A stretch of 10,205 bases of DNA from NCBI GenBank assembly GCA_015657535.1, contig JADHZB010001527.1:1-10205 (forward strand). The letters run 5' to 3'. A program made the position numbers and the translations under genes. Source of the stretch: Nephromyces sp. MM_2019 (lineage: Eukaryota; Apicomplexa; Aconoidasida; Nephromycida). The notes under the pieces were generated by a model. That model saw only the letters and a list, made by a program, of their open reading frames with translations, was not told where the DNA came from and did no database searches. Below are positions 6,545 through 10,205 of the stretch, one piece after another (position 1 is the stretch's first letter; each line of letters begins with the position of its first letter).

Positions 6545-9500
6545 ATGCACACGCTTTCCTACTCTGGAGGAATCTCTCCCTCCATGCTGCTCATCACCTT
6601 CCCACTGTATCTCTTCCTCTTAACTGCTACTTCCCCTGCCTTACGCTCGTGCTTGGCAAGCTCTATGCCTCCCTTCCTCTCCGCACACAAGTCTTCAATA
6701 GCTTCTAAGAGTTATGCTCCCACCACCCCCCCCACAGCACGCGTGAATCGCTCAGCTCACCCCCCTCTTTCCTTCGGTTCCACTTCATTTGAAGCCCACA
6801 GGGGGGGAGCTGATCCCTCAATGAATAGCAACACACCAACACCTGCTGGAAGCCTTTCTCTCACTCCTCAAGCACACACTGAAATATTTGGAAGGAGATT
6901 CACCCCCCAGGAGTCGTTGCTAGCCTTCTCCTACGGCAATACTAGAGCCGCATACTCGCAATCTTCCATGCACCCACAAAGCTACCTCCTTCCTAGTTCG
7001 TCCCGTTGGGAAGGCATCCGTTTATCATCCTCACATATCCTTCCAACAGTCTCAAGCTCATCTAAGCAGCGACCCCCACCACCCCAATCTTCTCCTGCTT
7101 CAATGAAGATGGTGACTCTACCACCCCCCACCTCCCCCCCTTCAAAAGAAGCCCCTTCTTCCGGTGGAAGCAAAGCCTATATATCCGCTTCCTCCTCTTC
7201 TTCCCAGTCGATTATCTCAGCTGGAGATTCGTCCACCTTGCAATCATCCAGGGGACTTGAGGCAAAGCTTGCTTCCTCCACACACACATCAGATCTCCTA
7301 GAAGAAGTTGCTGACGCTTCAAGAAGGGGCTCAAGCTCAAGCAATCCTACACCCCCCAGCTCAATCTCCAGCGATCTCACAGGCAGTCTCACATCCCGAA
7401 GCTCGTCTCTCAACCCCCCCGACACCTCTCTCACCCCCTCTCCCCCCCTCAATTTGAGAACCCACCCCCCCGATGTAAGCATACGTATTGCCCAGCAGCT
7501 CTATGAAGATTTGCTAATGGGAAGGATCTTTGAAGATACGTGTGCGCAGCAATACTATAGAGGGAAGATCGCTGGTTTCGTGCATCTCTACACTGGCCAA
7601 GAAGCTGTTTCCACTGGTGTTATAAAGGCTCTTCGGCCCAGTGATTTTGTTATCTCTACTTATCGAGACCATGTTCACGCTATATCAAAGGGGGTACCGG
7701 CAAAGAGTGTGCTAGCTGAGCTTTACGGTAAAGAAACTGGCTGCTCAAAGGGTAGAGGAGGGTCTATGCATCTCTTCAGTAAAGAGTGGAATCTCATTGG
7801 AGGATTTGCCTTCATTGGAGAACAGATTCCTATTGCTCTTGGAGCTGCCTTTGGATCAGCTTATAGAGGCTTTAAGCAGGAAACCGATGAAGAAGGAGGA
7901 GGCTTAGATGTGGCTGTGTGTTTCCTAGGAGACGGTACCTCCAACAATGGGCAGTTCTATGAAGCTTTAAATATGGCTTCTCTTATGAAGCTTCCAATCA
8001 TCTTTGTGGTGGAGAACAATAACTGGTAGGAGGTGGAGGTGTGGGGGATTGAGATGCTTGTGTGTTGAGATGCTTGTGTGTTGAGGAGTTTATGTGTTGA
8101 GATACTTGTGTGTTGAGTTTATGTGTTGAGATGCTTGTGTGTTGAGATGCTTGTGTGTTGAGATACTTGTGTGTTGAGATACTTGTGTGTTGAGTGTTTG
8201 TTGCGGTACTTGTGTGTTGAGATACTGGTGTGTTGAGATGCTTGTGTGTTGAGATACTTGTGTGTCGAGTGTGTGTTGAGATACTTGTGTGTTGAGGAGT
8301 TTATGTGTTGAGTGTTTGTTGAGATACTTGTGTGTCGAGTGTGTGTTGAGATACTTGTGTGTTGAGATACTTGTGTGTTGAGATACTTGTGTGTTGAGAT
8401 GCTTGTGTGTTGAGGAGTTTATGTGTTGAGTGTTTGTTGAGATACTTGTGTGTTGAGTTTATGTGTTGAGATACTGGTGTGTTGATGAGCTTGTGTGTCG
8501 AGTATGTGTTGAGATACTTGTATATTGAGGAGCTTGTGTGTGGAAGTGCTTGTGTGTGCGTATTCGATGAGGTGCATATCTCCCTTGTTTGTGATATGGT
8601 AACGTGTGCGCTATTCACTTGGATGGATATTAGCTACCTTCCTATTTTGCTTGAAGTTGTGTGTGTATTGTGTGTGTTGTGTGTATTTTTTTTGGCCCGT
8701 GTATGACCTATATGTGGCCTATGTTTGACCTGTGTGTGACACGTATGTGTGATCTCTATGTGACCTCTATATAGCACCCCTATTTTTAATTTTTGTGTGT
8801 CTGCCTGTATTTCTTCATGAGCCTCTCTCTTTCTCTGTGTGTGTTTCTCTTTCTGCCTATTTCACCTACTCTTGCTCTAAGCTCTCGCTTCTTCAAGAGC
8901 TCTCTTCTCACTGTTTCTCTCTCAGGGCTATTGGAATGGCTGCTCATCGCTCTACGCGCGTGCCAGAGATCTATAAAAAGGTGGAAGGCTTTGGTATGCC
9001 GGGTATTGAGGTTGATGGGATGGACGTTTTGCGAGTGAGAGCGACGGCAAGAGAAGCGATTGATAGGGCGAGAAGTGGTGGTGGGCCTACCTTGATTGAG
9101 GCTCTTACCTATCGATTTAGGTGTGTGTGTGTGTGTGTGGTGATGTGAGTTGATGTATGTGTGGGTGCATCTGGTGATGTGAGTTTGTGTGCATTACTAT
9201 CAGAGCTTCTGGTGTGTATTTGGCTGTCTTACTGTGTGTTAGGGGACATTCCTTGGCTGATCCAGATGAGCTTAGGGCATCTCTAGAACGTAAGGCCTGG
9301 TCAGAGAGGGATCCTATCGTTACCTTTGGTAACTATATGAAGTCTATGGGGTATGCAACTGATGCCAGCCTGAAACTGACTCGTGATAAGGTATGGTGTG
9401 TGTTTGTGCATCCTGTGTGTACGACCCATGTGTGTGCATCCTATATGTGTGATCGATGTGTGTGGCCCATGTGTTTTACCCCGTGTGTGTGGCCCGTGTG

Positions 9501-9852
9501 TCTAACGTTTTCCCTTGTTAGGCATTCCAAGGTTATCTCGTCTGATGCTACTGCATTCTTAGTGTATCATTGTGTTTGTGTCTGTTTTTCAGCTTCAATG
9601 AGTTCCCAAGAGTACAAGAAAGTGTGTGCTGTCCTCCATATTAATGTGTGTGTGTGCGATTTCCTCATCTGGCAGGTTAAGGCTATAATGGATGAGGCTG
9701 TGAACTTTGCAGAGAGCAGCCCTGAGCCGGTGATTGAAGATGTGGCAAAGTATATTATGTCTCATGAGAAGATTACATATGGAGAGGATACGCTAACTCC
9801 TTTGCAGCTGAATAACTATGCTGAAGCCCTGGCTGAAGAGCTTAGGCTTAAG
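6545..9852 (+). CDS. pdhA: Pyruvate dehydrogenase E1 component alpha subunit, plastid type (four exons, 3' end probably outside)
   Basis: Thiamine-diphosphate-dependent E1 alpha of the pyruvate dehydrogenase complex, which decarboxylates pyruvate and, with E1 beta and E2, yields acetyl-CoA. Exons are 6545-8025, 8926-9120, 9243-9390 and 9676-9852 (667 residues, junctions in frame). Residues 12-30 are hydrophobic (alternative start M14), and about 31-310 is a Ser/Pro/Thr-rich leader. The catalytic domain starts near 311: [28 protein letters not shown] (Y373-A379), GRGGSMH (403-409), then the thiamine-diphosphate motif GDG (462-464) through NN. Exon 2 gives [18 protein letters not shown] and VDGMDVL. 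Exon 3 gives [11 protein letters not shown] instead of the mitochondrial HGHSMSDPG form, so this is the cyanobacterial/plastid type. Exon 4 gives [13 protein letters not shown], after which homologues end soon, yet 27 or more residues follow KYIMSHEK. A donor-like gtgctg at 9853 suggests another exon. If that donor is unused, the frame ends at TGA 9895-9897. Confidence 0.93.
8026..8925 (+). other. pdhA: E1 alpha intron 1
   Basis: A 900-bp GT-AG intron with donor gtagga and acceptor tttctctctcag, splitting the Trp codon of NNNW|AIGM in phase 2. Reading through meets TAG at once (8027-8029). It holds the 16-bp minisatellite (8049-8560), then a looser set of TGTGACCT-like units at about 8699-8780, and a pyrimidine-rich 3' end. 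Confidence 0.93.
8049..8560 (+). repeat. Minisatellite, 16-bp unit TGTGTTGAGATACTTG
   Basis: Roughly thirty units with small changes: ATACTTG or ATGCTTG, a GGAGTTTATG variant, a TGTTTGT variant and a TCGAG variant. Blocks of several units recur together, for example GAGGAGTTTATGTGTTGAGT followed by GTTTGTTGAGATACTTG near 8294 and again near 8412, which points to block duplications. The antisense frame at 8301-8618 (Leu-Asn-Thr-Gln-Val-Ser-Gln-His repeats) is a translation of the array and not a gene. Confidence 0.9.
9121..9242 (+). other. pdhA: E1 alpha intron 2, donor inside a TG repeat
   Basis: A 122-bp GT-AG intron that splits the Arg codon of YRFR|GHS in phase 2. The donor and the first about 18 bases are gtgtgtgtgtgtgtgtgtgg. 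The acceptor is actgtgtgttag. TGA stops occur in the read-through frame. Confidence 0.9.
9391..9675 (+). other. pdhA: E1 alpha intron 3, stop-free and a multiple of three
   Basis: A 285-bp intron, donor gtatgg, acceptor catctggcag, phase 0. Joining SLKLTRDK to VKAIMDEAV aligns without a gap to the cyanobacterial pattern ELK-x5-KI-x4-DEAV, which supports its removal. It contains no in-frame stop, so retention would add 95 Cys/Val-rich residues. Two acceptor-like sites (ttgttag near 9522 and tttttcag near 9592) lie inside it but are not needed to complete the protein. Confidence 0.85.
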
Positions 9853-10040
9853 GTGCTGTGTGCGTGCTTTGCTCTGGTGAAGTGTGTGTGTTTGTGATGT
9901 GCGCGTTTCGAGACACCTGTGTTTGATGATATACTCTCTACTATTTACATGCTTTCATATCAATCATCCCATGCCTGGCTTGTGGCGCTTGTGCGTTACT
10001 TACGCACGCAAAATATTGTGTGTGCGTGTGTGCTAGAGTA
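9853..10040 (+). other. Probable intron or 3' flank after E1 alpha exon 4
   Basis: It starts with gtgctgtgtgcgtg, TG-rich like the 5' ends of the other introns, which favours an intron. The alternative is a short coding tail ending in TGA at 9895-9897 (reading VLCACFALVKCVCL). No further exon is visible before the window ends. Confidence 0.5.
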
Positions 10041-10205
10041 TGTGTGCGTGTGTCCCTGTGTGTGCGTGTGTCCACGTGTGTGCGTGTGTCCCTGTGTGTG
10101 CGTGTGTCCCTGTGCGTGTGTCCCTGTGTGTGCGTGTGTCCACGCGTGTGCGTGTGTCCCTGTGTGTGCGTGTGTCCCTGTGTGTGCATGTGTCCACGTG
10201 TGTGC
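10041..10205 (+). repeat. Minisatellite, 18-bp unit TGTGTGCGTGTGTCCCTG
   Basis: Nine units in register from 10041: seven 18-bp units differing mainly at CCCTG versus CCACG, one 14-bp short unit at 10113-10126, one unit with CGTGTG at its start and one with CATG. The array continues past the window edge. The minus-strand frame at 9941-10189 (Gly-His-Thr-His-Thr-Gln repeats) is a translation of it. Confidence 0.92.

Noticed and set aside
6172..6550. Ser/Leu/Phe-rich + frames and a Lys/Glu-rich - frame
   Set aside because: All three read the same pyrimidine tract; low complexity without an independent coding signal.
6982..7482. Minus-strand open frames within the E1 alpha leader
   Set aside because: Antisense shadows of the Ser/Pro-rich leader; the + frame is continuous with the catalytic domain.
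8049..8560. CRISPR-like array
   Set aside because: Units are contiguous and variant, with no unique spacers, inside a eukaryotic intron.
8301..8618. Repeat protein with Leu-Asn-Thr-Gln-Val-Ser-Gln-His units on the minus strand
   Set aside because: It translates the 16-bp minisatellite within a confirmed intron.
9522..9636. Possible micro-exon in E1 alpha intron 3 (acceptor-like tttttcag, donor-like gtgtgt)
   Set aside because: The direct joining of exons 3 and 4 already aligns without a gap to homologues, so no extra exon is needed.
9941..10189. His/Thr-rich repeat protein on the minus strand
   Set aside because: It translates the 18-bp minisatellite.

Overview
The window is nuclear DNA from a plastid-bearing eukaryote. 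The genes are split by GT-AG introns, the non-coding DNA is full of strand-biased TG/CA microsatellites and minisatellites, and there is no bacterial-style operon layout. Three protein-coding loci can be supported: the last two exons of a xanthine dehydrogenase (XDH) on + (363-1383), a complete single-exon secreted or membrane-anchored two-EF-hand protein on - (4009-4389), and a plastid/cyanobacterial-type pyruvate dehydrogenase E1 alpha subunit on + (four exons seen, 6545-9852, probably continuing past the window edge).

The E1 alpha has a very long (about 310 residue) N-terminal leader that opens with a signal-peptide-like hydrophobic segment followed by a Ser/Pro-rich, mostly non-acidic stretch. 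This is the look of a bipartite pre-sequence for a plastid surrounded by extra membranes (secondary/complex plastid). Together with an XDH gene this would fit a chromerid, an apicomplexan relative that kept purine degradation, or another alga with a complex plastid. The species cannot be fixed from the sequence and this assignment is inference.

Layout: 1-362 XDH intron; 363-660 and 983-1383 XDH exons, separated by a 322-bp intron that is G/T-rich at its 5' end and C/A-rich at its 3' end; 1384-3300 TG-rich DNA with two degenerate tandem repeats (periods about 63 and 45 bp) and two weak coding candidates; 3300-4008 no gene, becoming CA-rich toward the EF-hand gene; 4009-4389 EF-hand gene on -, preceded on its own strand by a pyrimidine tract; 4540-5690 microsatellite-rich DNA with one weak Cys-rich exon candidate on - (about 5455-5547); 5690-6540 unassigned, ending in a 250-bp pyrimidine tract that lies upstream of the E1 alpha start; 6545-9852 E1 alpha exons, whose first intron carries a 16-bp minisatellite; 9853-10205 probable intron or 3' flank with an 18-bp minisatellite.

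The three loci do not form a pathway: XDH works in purine breakdown, E1 alpha makes acetyl-CoA (for fatty-acid synthesis if plastidial), and the EF-hand protein binds calcium. The most interesting signals are structural: a G-quadruplex motif next to an XDH splice donor, splice donors merging into TG repeats, a stop-free 285-nt intron that would keep frame if retained, and extensions at both ends of E1 alpha and at the C-terminus of XDH.
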